From the NCBI GenBank assembly GCA_014773175.1, contig VXCM01001382.1:436158-500157 (forward strand): a stretch of DNA of 64,000 bases, written 5' to 3'. A program made the translations under genes and the position numbers. This document shows positions 22,701 through 33,858 of this stretch, piece after piece; position 1 is the first letter of the stretch, and the number at the start of each line of letters is the position of its first letter. The DNA is from Lucifuga dentata. Its lineage: Eukaryota; Chordata; Actinopteri; Ophidiiformes; Bythitidae. Below the pieces are notes generated by a model, which had not been told where the DNA came from, made no database searches, and saw nothing but the letters and a program-made list of their open reading frames with translations.

Positions 22701-25700
22701 TCTGAGGACACACAAGAGTTCCCAAATACACAATGTTAATCTGTTGGGTGAAAACATTGAACCTGCAAAGTATCAAGAGAAACATGCTTAGAAATCTGGG
22801 GTTCAGTAAGAGAAAGTACTGTATATTATACTATGAATTATTTCTTGAGATCTAAGAAAACAAAAAAACAGGAAGGAGAAAAAACAAAAAGGCAGAGAAG
22901 GCAGAGAAGAGAAAAAAAAAGTAGAGAAAATAAATAAATCCTTATGGCTTCTAAAGTGAGGGTGAAAAACAGAAAAAGGGTTCAAAACTCAGACTCAGTT
23001 AATCCAATGTTGTTTTGTCTAACCCTGACAGTTGTAAAGTTTATCTCTACCCTTAGAACACTATGTAATAAGTAAAAAGATGAAAATCGCCAAAAAGAAT
23101 GGCATGGTATATATATGTAACCCATCTTTTCCTTTTTGCATAATCCCCTTCCTCTGTGACTAATTAAATTTATCTTTAAAACTTCTGGAAATTTCCTCTG
23201 ACCGATTGTCAGAGCCACATTAAAGTGTTAAGAAGAAACCGAGTCACATACACACAGAAAACACTCCAACTGGTGTAAGGAGTTGCTAGGCAACAACACC
23301 CACTTATTTCCGGCATGTAGGAAGGAAGGAAGGTCAAGTAATTAAAGTGGATAAAATGGATCAATATAAGGGATTAAATAATAGATCCAGAAATTTCTTT
23401 AGCTAGTCAAGTCAGTGGGGTTATTTTCAGTGGGCTCTCTACGAAACTGTAATCTGTCTGATTTGTTTTTTTGTTGGTACCTGTTTGATGAAGGAAAGGG
23501 AAATCAGATCCCAGGACACGATGCCGTGATCCATCAACTCCAAGAAGGCAGTCAACGTGAAGGCCAACATTTCACCAAAGCTGAGAAAAGCAAAGAATAC
23601 ATCTGATAAAGACCTTTTCACAATCACTGCACATAACCCACATCTAAATAAATTATAATCCCATACACAAGGATAACAATGGCCAATTTAATTTTAGATT
23701 AAATCCTAATTTTGACAACCAATCACTTAGTCAGTAGTGATAATCCCTGCAACAGATTATAGGAGACTGTGTGCTGTTGGTGTGTATCTGAGGCGGCGCT
23801 ACACAGATGAAAGCCTCTGCAGCTGAAACTCACTGTGTGCCGCTCTCCACGAGACGGGCCAGTGTCCCGATGCCCTCCATCTTGATGAACTCTGCAGCAA
23901 AGGTTGGGTCTGCTGACAGCTTGGCGAGTTCCTTTAGAGCCTCCAGGCGAGCGTCGATACCGTGGGACTGGATCCTCTCCAGGAGCTGACGAGCAGCACG
24001 AGCCTGTGATCAATGACAAACATGACATCCATGACACAGGTCATCTGCTTACCTAGTCACTGGACTAGTCTAGCATTAATGTAGACCAATACATTAGCAT
24101 TAGTCTAGTAACTTGCTTTTAAAAGCTGCTTTGATGTGGTTACAGCCTATGCAAGGCAGCAGATGTGATTTGCATGATTTGATTTGTGTTTTTGCTTGAT
24201 AATTATGCTGATGATGAGGATTAGTGCAGGACAGAAAGTACAGTCACGTGAACAACACCCGGGAATGATGATAATGCAATCTGATGCCTGTATAGATTCA
24301 TTCAGCTGAAAGAGAACGTCTTCACTACCTATTGCTGTAACTTAATTAAAATTGGATTTTTGTAAGCATGTTGATGTCTACTAGTTTAGGATTAATAATC
24401 AAAGTAATAATCAAAGGTAAATAAATAAGAATAACAAATATAGAAAGATTTTGTGAAATTCTGGAAATGTCTTTTTGGGTGTGGCTTCACTCAGTCTGGT
24501 TTATGGTGAGTCACCAAAAGGGCTCAGCTGAGGCTTAATGGTGCAAACCTTTTGAAATCATTACAAATTATGAATCAAAGAACTGAGGGGAGAGCCAAAA
24601 TACACACCAATTAAGAATTAACTCATAAAACGTAATTTGCTGTCTTCAATATCCAATAGAAAGACACAATAGAACAGTAACAGAAACACAGATGTCTCAC
24701 AGGAGAGATAGCCAGTCGAAGGATGGTGCCATTCTTGATTTCACCACGGCTCTAAAAGATATCAAAGGAGGAAAGTTAGTACCAGTTCAGTACTCGTTTA
24801 CAATGCTTCAACATAAGGTTCGAGAGAAAAATGAAGCTCACCTGCTCAGTGATATAAAGCTGAGGTCCATCAGCATAACGCAGAGCAAACTGCTCTGAGC
24901 CTGACAAAGACCAGCTGAAATGGTGAAGGAGACAGATGTAAATCACTGCATTCACTTATCACTAAATATATATATATATATAATATATATATATATCAGT
25001 GGGACATAATGTTCTACCAGGATGTGTAGTAAAGTTTAAGTGCAAGATAGTTAGTATGCATCTACAAAAGGTTAATGAAAGGCAGATTGCTCCCTCCCAG
25101 CTGTATTTACCACAGAGGCAGATGGAGATTGTGGAGGAGAAATATTCAGTGGGTGTTAACAGTAAAATACAAAAAATACTCAGTTTCAGGTGGGAAACGG
25201 GAGGCAGTGGGTAGAAACAGCCAAGAGGTGGATGGGTGGGATGAAATTTGCATTGTTTACTACTGAAAAACACAGGTTTTTCAGTAATTCACCAAATTCA
25301 CAGGTTAAAAGCAAGAAGACGCGATAAACTTTATCAGGTAAAAACAGTTATGTAAGGTGAAAACACATCAGCAGTTAAATCATGTTTCAGTGTGTGAATC
25401 CTTACAGTGTTGTCATAAAACAGGTTTTTTTTAAGTCTTTCATCATAGATATGTGCACATTTGATTTCATGCTACAGTTTGAAATTGTGGGTGAATTTAC
25501 AGAGGCATATGCAGTAAATGCTCCGTTGGCTTGCATTCAGACTAAGCATTCTTCACGTGCATTTCCTGCATTTCCATGCATTCCGCAAATGACAGCATCT
25601 TATCAATTCCATCCATGTCTTACTTTGTATTTATACCTTAACCAAAGTACAGATAAATTTGAAGTATAGTGAGATGTAAATGTACTGTGTGAGAGATTCG

Positions 25701-26077
25701 ATCGCTTATTTCAGACTCTTATCCTTTGGCGATGACACAGCAAGCCACAGACGATAAAAATCATCAGAAAAGTTTAAATACTGTGCAGGATTATTACTTA
25801 CCCATCACATACTTCCCGTATTATTGAGGATAAAGGCCTTTTCTGAACATAGAGATAAACATTAAACAAAAGAAAATTAAAACAAACTTAACAATGTTGT
25901 CTTTTAATATGAAAACAATAATGCACCAAAGTTACTTTTCCAGACAACTTCTACTATAAGTATTCAGCATTTAATGTCATGTTTTACGCAAGTACAGACC
26001 TGGTCCATCTCTATGAGCTGGGCATTTGCACCAGGCCATTCAATAGCCACCTTTACAATGTCAGATGGGGGTGGCAT
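13465..26077 (-). CDS. elmo2: Engulfment and cell motility protein 2 (ELMO2)
   Basis: Cytoplasmic scaffold that binds DOCK-family GEFs to activate Rac for migration, phagocytosis and myoblast fusion. Coding exons, 5' to 3' on the minus strand: 26000-26077, 25802-25842, 24842-24914, 24701-24751, 23834-24003, 23481-23580, 22550-22701, 21341-21419, 17885-17935, 17199-17321, 16846-16965, 16594-16698, 16396-16504, 16162-16298, 15169-15332, 14775-14887, 14577-14684, 14329-14411, 14117-14194, 13465-13665. They total 2136 nt (711 aa; human about 720). It starts [16 protein letters not shown] (Ras-binding-like region), followed by the armadillo/ELMO domain, then the PH domain ([17 protein letters not shown]) and a proline-rich tail ([16 protein letters not shown]) for DOCK SH3 contact. 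The tail, [19 protein letters not shown] and [17 protein letters not shown] favour ELMO2 over ELMO1. A 36-nt in-frame cassette at 18857-18892 is extra. Confidence 0.95.
13677..13720. repeat. (CA)n microsatellite in the last elmo2 intron
   Basis: CA dinucleotide run starting about 12 nt upstream of the last elmo2 acceptor (GT-rich when read on the gene's strand), so it replaces the usual pyrimidine tract. Repeat-length variation here could affect splicing of the final exon. Confidence 0.9.
18857..18892 (-). CDS. elmo2: Candidate 36-nt cassette microexon of elmo2
   Basis: On the minus strand a strong acceptor (a run of CCT/TCC ending ctcatag) is followed by 36 nt and a strong donor (gtgagtac). 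The 36 nt read [12 protein letters not shown] without a stop. Both flanking exons are in phase 0 here (…EDRRQ before, EMASTLAQ after), so inclusion adds exactly 12 residues to the armadillo/ELMO region. The main reading, which matches known ELMO proteins, skips it. Splice signals plus phase make this convincing as an exon; its tissue pattern is unknown. Confidence 0.7.
20131..20701. mobile_element. TTAA-flanked miniature element, family A copy 2
   Basis: It begins TTAA-CAGACCATCA with the TTTTTGCATGTTTAAGCCC motif and ends with the inverted motif, GACCT-TTAA. About 570 bp, no transposase, in an elmo2 intron. Internal sequence is shared with the copy at about 47945-48450 (a CTAATCTTTCAAAATGAAATG-like block and a TTTCTCAGTAAAAGC block). 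Confidence 0.7.
21487..21982. mobile_element. Foldback MITE, family B, TTAA target sites
   Basis: Left end TTAA-AGGGGGACTCC; right end GGAATCGCCCT-TTAA. Inverted similarity continues well inward: AAATTCAGTTTTTTGGTC on the left pairs with a block near 21935-21960 on the right. A second inner pair joins TGACCTCTATGATCAGGGG with an inverted copy near 21780-21815. The 496-bp element could therefore fold almost end to end. No coding frame. An N-interrupted A-run (N at 21876) lies inside. The ends fit TTAA-specific non-autonomous DNA transposons (Kolobok- or piggyBac-like). Confidence 0.75.
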
Positions 26078-26084
26078 GACTGTT

Positions 26085-29000
26085 CTATTGGAGAAGCCTA
26101 CAGGAGAGAAAAGATTTGTTTCAGGCAGACTTTAATCCAAAAACTACTCTAACAGAAAAGACTCTACAGGCTGAGATTAAGATTAACAAAACCATCTATT
26201 AAACACTTTTTTACTTGGCTGAATCTTTGAATCGCATTTAACTGACCCTGGAAATAACGCTGTTAACATGGTGAGGGAAATGTTTTTAATCTGCTCTATT
26301 CATTCTAATAAAAATCATGATTTTGTTTAACTCAGTGTTTTTTTTATTTCTACACTCCTACGTTAAAGTGTAGCCCCAGCCCAGTAAAAAACATTTTTGA
26401 GAATTAGATTTTTGGTCTGATCATTGGTTATCTTCACCATCATCAATGTTCTACATCACCTTATGGAGAACTGCTGAAGGCGTCAATCACTCTCACGGCT
26501 CTGCAGTAAAAAACACTGTATCAGCTCCCCTGTGGAGAAAAGAACCCACACACTGGTCATGTCGGTGAAAAACCAATTTTCTTAAAACTCCCAAACCTCA
26601 GAACCCCTTTTCCTGCATCTTCTCTCCTATGAACTGCTCAGATCAATAAACATGAGTGTTGTACAAAACCACCCACCCACACTCTCATCTTGCTGCTTAG
26701 CTTTCTGCCCGCTGGGCTCTAGACTGCTGGCTTTGTTGCTCTGACATACATTTGTGTTCATCTTTTTCCCAGCATTATAATTTTTCACTTGTTTCACTTG
26801 TTAAGTTTTTTTTTTTTCCAATTCATGGTGAACTGCATAATGTGAGGCCTGAAGAAGATGAAGTGTTGTGGCGTTCTTGCGCATGCAACTCCTCCATGGC
26901 CAGATGCCCAGAAAGATAACAATGGACTCATTTGTAACATAACCTTATGATGACAACTCCTTTTTGCTATTACCATCCATGAAAACACATTGAACTTTGA
27001 ATAATGGTACCAGTGGTGCCATTATTCAAAAGGTACAAGGCAAGACTTTTATGACAAATGGCACATGTGTCATCAGGTGTTCCGTAACACACTATTTGTT
27101 TTGCTGTTGTTTAAGCTTCTAGGTCGTGTTTACTGGCATGAAATCCTGACAAAATGTAACCTAATCATTAAAAATTATCCTTATAGCAGTGACTGAGTCT
27201 TGTAACAGAGGGCTGGAAACACCAACAAGACCATACTCACACTTGTAGACATTTCAACTGACTCGTTCCTGAATTCCATCATAAAACTGTTTTCACTGGA
27301 CTATCTCATTGACTCTATGCTTTCATTTTGACTGCTTCTTTATGAACTTAAGATCCTCTTACTGGATCATGGCTCACTTTCTGTACTGTTTCATCCTTTT
27401 TTTGTCTCCTCTCTTTTTGTCTCTTGGGTTGTTGATTTTTTTTTTTTTTAACATAATACAGTTTTTTTTTCAGAGAGATGCAATTGAGAACAAAATGAGA
27501 CAAATTAAATTCCATGGCTAATTGTCATGTACATCACATTTTTATGGAAATGCAACTTTTTACAACAATATAAACTGTACATATTCACAATTTCATCATT
27601 TACTATTTCATCAGCTCACGTGTCTCACATTTAAAACTGAATTCAGCTAGTGCAATGATGTGACAGTATTTCATTATGAAGGGTGAATTTTCTCTAAAAC
27701 GCCAGCAAGAAAAACACAGTGGAGAGGAATCTTTGGCAGGGGAAACAGTTACCTCTGCTCTAAATTGAAGAGAGTGTAAAAAGCTGCCTGACAGGCTGCT
27801 GGTGATTGGAAGAGGTTGGCAGAGAAAGACAAAGCACCACTGTTCTCCGATTGGCACTTTGAATTTGGGGTGATTTCAGGATACAAAACACTCCACAAGG
27901 CTTCCAGGCACTCATCTGAATACTAATTATCATCATTACCAAGCTGTTATCAGGGGAAAAACTCAAAGTATCTTATCTTTACCCTGAACCACTCTATCCT
28001 CTCTAAATGTCTGCCAAATCCAGCATCTTTCTGGCACTGTGGAACAGACTTTGAGGAGTTTGAAATGCTTGATTATATCTGTTCAGCTGACAGCTTACAT
28101 CAGGTTCTGAAATCTGATACTGACGCTTTGATCGTTGTAAGAATAAAGGACATTTTGTTCTCCGACATGTTTCTTGATTTGTAAGAGTCACTGCATTCAC
28201 TCCAGGAGATTCCAAATTTGTTAGATGTAGAGAAGCTTCCATCCAAACTAACCTAGAGGAACATATTGCACAAGCAGGTTTTTTTTACATAAATTGCATG
28301 AGACATGGCTGAGCAGGATTCCATTTTCATTGCTTGATGTTCTTGTTGTTGTTATGAACACACGAGGATCATGTTTTTTGTTAAATGTGAGCATGTGTGG
28401 TTTTTAAGGACAGAGCTGTGTTCACCAGTGTCACAAAGATCACTTACAAACGTGAACGTGAAAACTGCACACAAAAAGATCAGATCTGACTAAAAAAAAA
28501 ATCTGAATTTAGAATTCAGGGCTGTAAGGTGAACGATGCCTTAGAGCTTTCTTTTTTTTTTTTTTTTNTTTTTTTTTTTCTTTCCTTCTTTCTGGTACCA
28601 AGCAAACATGACACAGGCCTGCCATGTATACTGCCCCCTGTAGGTTGGGATGAGGAACTGCAAGATTAGACTCAGAACATGTCTAGTGGGTAACAGCACC
28701 AGTGGCAGTTTTTTTGACTGTAGCATAGCAACAACTACTAAGTATCTAGAACTTAAGAGAACCCACGGAACCTTTCACTCCCCACCCCATTTACTTTCTA
28801 CCTCGTCTGTTTTCATTCTTCTGTCTAGTCTGGTCTGTTCGGACAGAGAACACACTTGAGTCTGAAGAGACATAACTTCCATGATAGCGACAGTCGCTGG
28901 ACTTGAGGACTCCATCAGATCTAAGTGGCGCCCCCTGTCGTTACGTGATGCTTATCAGATTTTTTGTTCCATTAGAAAGACAACTTTTGTGTTTTTCCCT

Positions 29001-29610
29001 GTCACTTTCACATGGAAGACAGATGAATTCAAACGACTTTAACATCCGATTTTGTGTGAAACGCGATAATGACTTGCATTGTAAGACACAGACCCCACGC
29101 CGCTATGATCCATTCATCTATCGGTCCCGCTATTACCGTGAAAACGCGCTGTTAGTATCAAACCTGAATCCAAGTTCTAAAAAGGTTTTCAGCCCTGATA
29201 ATAGCGTACCGATCAGACTGAACGATTAGTGATGACACCGTGGTGACGAGAAGCAGCTAACAGACACGATCGGTAGCAGTTCAATATTGTGATTTTAACA
29301 AACTGAACCTCAGCTGGTGATCATGTCGGTATATTCCACGGTGATCAGACAGACAGTGCTCCCTACTTCAGTGCTCTGCGTGGAAGTGACACTAAACAGC
29401 AAACTCACTTATTACGGTCAGATCAGCGTGATTCCTGAAAGGCGGCTGCTGTTATTCAGGCTGTCCCTTCTGCTCCTCCATTGCAATCATGATGCAGTCT
29501 GTCTCTCAGCGGCTCTCCTCATCGTGTCCTGCGGCTCACCGCTTCACTTTAAACGGCTGTGAGGTTTGTCAGACGGCTGATTAACTCTAATGTGGAGGCT
29601 GTTTACTCAC
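26085..29610. other. elmo2 intron 1
   Basis: No supported exon between the first coding exon and the 5' UTR exon. It holds a T-run with a single N (28568) and several spurious short open frames, including one of 108 codons at 28903-29229 with no recognisable homology. Confidence 0.5.
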
Positions 29611-29664
29611 CCTGTGGTTGGCCCATCGATGATGCTCTCAGTATCCCCCCTTTCCCGTGAAAGA
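29611..29664 (-). other. elmo2: Probable non-coding 5' exon of elmo2
   Basis: On the minus strand a textbook acceptor (tctcctttcccacag) precedes 54 nt ending CAACCACAGG before gtgagtaa. It contains an ATG (ATGGGCCAACCACAGG). If joined to the first coding exon at an acceptor ending ctgtag (about 26100), that ATG is in frame with the ELMO2 start and would add about 12 residues (MGQPQGFSNRTV). If joined at the acceptor ending aatag (just above 26084), it is out of frame and would act as a uORF. The true transcription start lies further right and is not identified. Confidence 0.5.
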
Positions 29665-32600
29665 CTGTGGGAAAGGAGACACAAATCCACGCCTTGTAGG
29701 CGGGACACAATGTAAATGTCACTGTCTGCAAATGAGGAGGGCCCTTCATCTATAATACCAATATTCCCACTCAGACCCTCATCTTCCTCTGATTAGGTCT
29801 CCTACAGCAGCGAGGATGCATTTGTAGGATTTATTTGAAATAAATATTATTACTCTACTCACTCAAGATCTTATTTCAACGAGTTTCCCAGTTAAATGAA
29901 CTGTAGTAGTGAGTAGTTTCTACCATGCAAGTCCAATGACAAGCATCATTTATGTCACATTAGAAAACCCAAAGATGATTATCAGCAATAAAAGATGCCC
30001 AATCTGTGTCTCAAGTGTTTTTCAGAGTGGTACATTTCGTTCAGTGTAACATTTAATGTTCCACAAATATGAGCATAAACCCAAACAGGAAAGTCCATAC
30101 CAGTGTGCTTAGTTTTCTCATTTAATAGTTGAATTAACTTGTTTTGTTGTCTTTATCACCAAACTCCGTCTACTTAAAGATCCCCTCCAGACACATTTAA
30201 ATACACGTTAAATACCCTGCATTGACTAATATTGTGCCAAATATGAGTTTTCCACAAGACAAGGCTCAATAAACTAGTGAGGAAAAAAAAAACATATAAA
30301 AGCATATTTGCTCATTCTTCCTCACTGAAAATTCCAGAATCTATGTATGTGCAAATATGATCCCACAAAATCAATAACATTTACAATAAGACATAAAGAT
30401 GACTCTAAACATGTTTCATGTCTACCGTCTACTCGTGAATACCTTCCAGATCAGATAATCTATGGGTAACGCTGCAAATTAGCTGTCATGTGCTTAGATT
30501 TATGGCTAATTAAGAAACTTTATCCTTTCATAAATTATGCAGATCCTAATTTTTTTTTTCTCACCAGCCCGACCATGTTGTGTCCTATGTTTATCCCCAA
30601 AAATGGTCAAAAAATGACAGTAGATTGTGCACCACACACACAGTAAATAAAATGCTATTCCATCCACGGCAAAATACATTTTTATTTAACACAGACACCA
30701 TGTGTATAGGTAAAGTATCCACAGCCTGAACTGAGTAACACTGGCTCATCTTATGGGACAACTGCTGGTGAAGGCTGAAGGGGAAAGCAGACAACTGCAC
30801 TTGAATTCACTGAGGAAAACAAAAAACTGCTAGTATTCATCTTCAAGTCACATCTCATGCAGGAGATATAAAAAGAAAAAAGCATTTCTGACATAACAGT
30901 TACATCAACAAACACTGTACCATCCAGTTGTCAATGTTTGACACACTGTCTTAAACTGGTGTTCAGGAAAATTAAAGCTGAAGATTAGACTCAGTTTTCG
31001 TGCTAGCATTATTTACATTAGCGACTATCAAATGATCAGGTCATGTCAAGACTTATTGGATGCATTTCATTCAATAACAACTTCTACAATTTATGCCTCA
31101 AGTGTCAGGATCCCCAGCAAGACATTCAATTAAAAAGGTTTTTCAAATTAAGCACTGACACAGATTTTAGACAATTGACTGCTCAAAATTTCCCCTTTTT
31201 AGCTGAGATATCACACCACACCGTTTTTGATAAATGTTACATAAAGTTACAGTATAAACAATGCAAATGAAAAATAAATGTCATAAAGCAACTAGGGAAA
31301 GTAATGTAGGGAAAGCTGAGATTAACAATAAAACCTTTTATCTTTGATGGTTATTTAGCAACACATACATCTCACTGTATCAGAGACACTCCAGCAAACA
31401 ACCTTACAAACACACCAACATCAGCATCAACAGAGACACACTTAAGGCATTTAACACATGATCAAGAGGAGTGTGACTGCAGAGGTCCAGCAACACAAAC
31501 ACTGCAGGAGTGATGATCTGTTTCACTTGGTGTAGTTTCTCCTTTTATGCATTTTTTTTTTAAATCTAAGACAAAATAGACCACACCAAATCAAAGCTGA
31601 AGTAATGAGATGTACACCAAAACAAGGCTAAAAATGATTTTAAAAACATACTATCGTGTACTCAGCAGGATGCAGTAAACTGAACACTTATTAAGAGGTA
31701 GGACATGGGCATGGAATGAGGACAAAGTGTCATTTTTAGTAGCTAGGACTTAAGGCCTCATGAGGACCACCTAACAAACAACAGCATTAAATAGTGAGCC
31801 AACATATCACTATTATACTCGTGTAGCACAATAAATGACTACCGGCCACTGATGACACAGCAAAAATGCTCAGCCCCACAGAATCAGATGCAAAACCAAG
31901 CACGTTAGCTGACTTCAACTTTCATTTTTATTGTTAAAATTCAAACAAATCTCATCTAGACCTCATCTGAAATTGACTGAATGACTTAAATTCAACTTTG
32001 GTGTGGTGGTTTACATCATTTATGAAGGCCAAGCATCTCTACATCAAATTACATCACACAAATAAATTAAACTTTCCAGCTGTTTACAGTACAACACTTT
32101 GTCATAAAGAATTAAAGGCCACATAGGAAAATTAGATGTTACACAAGTGGGAAGTCTCAAACTGAACAAGCAATTTATATTCCTACTTGTTAAGATAATA
32201 CATGAGTGTCTATGGTGAGATAATGTAAGATTTACTGTACAAATTAAATATGCTCTTTTGAATTTTAAAGTTGAGTATTAGTCACATCTGCCTAATGATC
32301 ATTGTTCATAAGAAATCTTTGAGAACAATGATCAGTTGTAGAATTCAGCCTATAATGAACATGATTAACAGCATAAATCAGATGTCAACACTCAAGTATG
32401 AAGATAACTGTGACATCAAATCGCCAAACTGATTATGACCCAAAGGTGCAATGACAAACACAGACATGCTACTTCATATGAGATGACTGAGTTCACAATG
32501 ATCGACCAGTTCAGCTGAGGTCACAGTGGGTCTCAGTGGCAGTCCCACGGGTTTGGCAGTTAAAACTACATGGAATTAACAATCGAGTCTACAGTTCCTG

Positions 32601-33733
32601 TTTGGGTTCATTTACTGAAACACCGTCTGCGCGCACGCACGCACACACACACACATTTTGATATGAAGTTATCACTGTGTACAGGAGCATTTTGGCGACT
32701 TCACTTCAGTAACGTTCTCTTACTGATGATCAAATTATTCCCAGCTTCATACTATATATTTCATCTTCAGACATATTTAAATATCTCCAGTATGTCATAA
32801 AAATGTTGTGAAATTGTATCAGCCTGCTTAAATGGTACAAAAAAATATCAAATATACAGTATAGCCTTAGTTATATCACAATAATCCTTATACCNCCCCG
32901 CCCCCCCCCCACTAAATCAAAAAAGTAATAGCAGGTATAATGACTTTTCAATGTAATTTCATGTTTTTAATAAAGTAATTTATAATAATAAATTCTCTTC
33001 CATGTTACTGACAAAATGCACATCCAAAATGTTTTTAAGTCTCCTTACAATTGATAACGAGAATATAATGATATCTAGGATTTACTGTCAGCTTGCTTCA
33101 GCAGCAAAATGAATATCGTGATAAATAATAAAATAATGCATCCAATATGATCTAGGGGTTGAGACCGAAAAAAAAACAGATATAATCTTATGGTCATCAG
33201 CTCAGATAATGATTAGGTCTTTTTCTAGAGGGGCATTTATTAAGGAAGTACTATCACATAATTTTCAGTTGTAACTATGGACATATTTATCAAAAATGTA
33301 TTTTAGGATTTGTTTGTGAAAAAGGTTGAGGGGAAGAATAAATCTGTCTGTTGATGATTTATATTATGTAATTTATTGTTAAATTAGATGTGACTGAACA
33401 CACAGAAAGAGGTGTGATTAGTGTTTAGTCAATCATATTTACATGGACTCATATTTACAATAGTAGATTTTCTATCTCATGCATTATTTTTGGATACAAT
33501 TAACTGAATGCATATCACTGAACTCATTATATGAATACCTGGGCAGCCCAGACATGAAGTTTTGACCATTCTTATAACTGGTTTAGATTAACTAAATTTC
33601 CTGCAATAAAAACACTTTAAATATATAACAGCAACTGAATATGTTTGTAAAGTTTTAAGAATAACTGGTAATCATGAGCTCAATTTAACTTTGGGTTTCA
33701 TTAATTCTTTCTTGGAATGGGCAATAAATACAT
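29665..33733. other. Intergenic spacer between elmo2 and arfgap1
   Basis: AT-rich DNA without a supported gene. The elmo2 promoter and first exon are expected near its left edge. A C-run with a single N is at 32895. Confidence 0.5.
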
Positions 33734-33739
33734 TTTATT
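33734..33739 (-). promoter_or_regulatory. Polyadenylation signal of arfgap1
   Basis: AATAAA on the minus strand about 120 nt after the arfgap1 stop codon; the 3' UTR would be short. Confidence 0.7.
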
Positions 33740-33858
33740 GACAGGAACTATGCTGACAGAGCTCCTTCCCTGAAAGTGCCGGTGAGATGAACAGAGAGAA
33801 ACGGAGGGAAGAAAGGGTGAAGGTGGTGAAGGAGAGGAGCTGGATTGTCGATAGACCA

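Noticed and set aside
23585..23605. Intronic LS codons before the elmo2 exon at 23481-23580 as missing residues
   Set aside because: The frame reads LSFGEM and looks like the mammalian junction, but no acceptor places it in the phase required by the previous donor.
24962..25000. AT-rich alternating tract as a possible origin or TATA promoter
   Set aside because: It is a plain AT microsatellite inside an elmo2 intron with no neighbouring promoter elements.
28903..29229. 108-codon frame in elmo2 intron 1
   Set aside because: No recognisable domain, no splice or promoter context, and composition as in surrounding intron.
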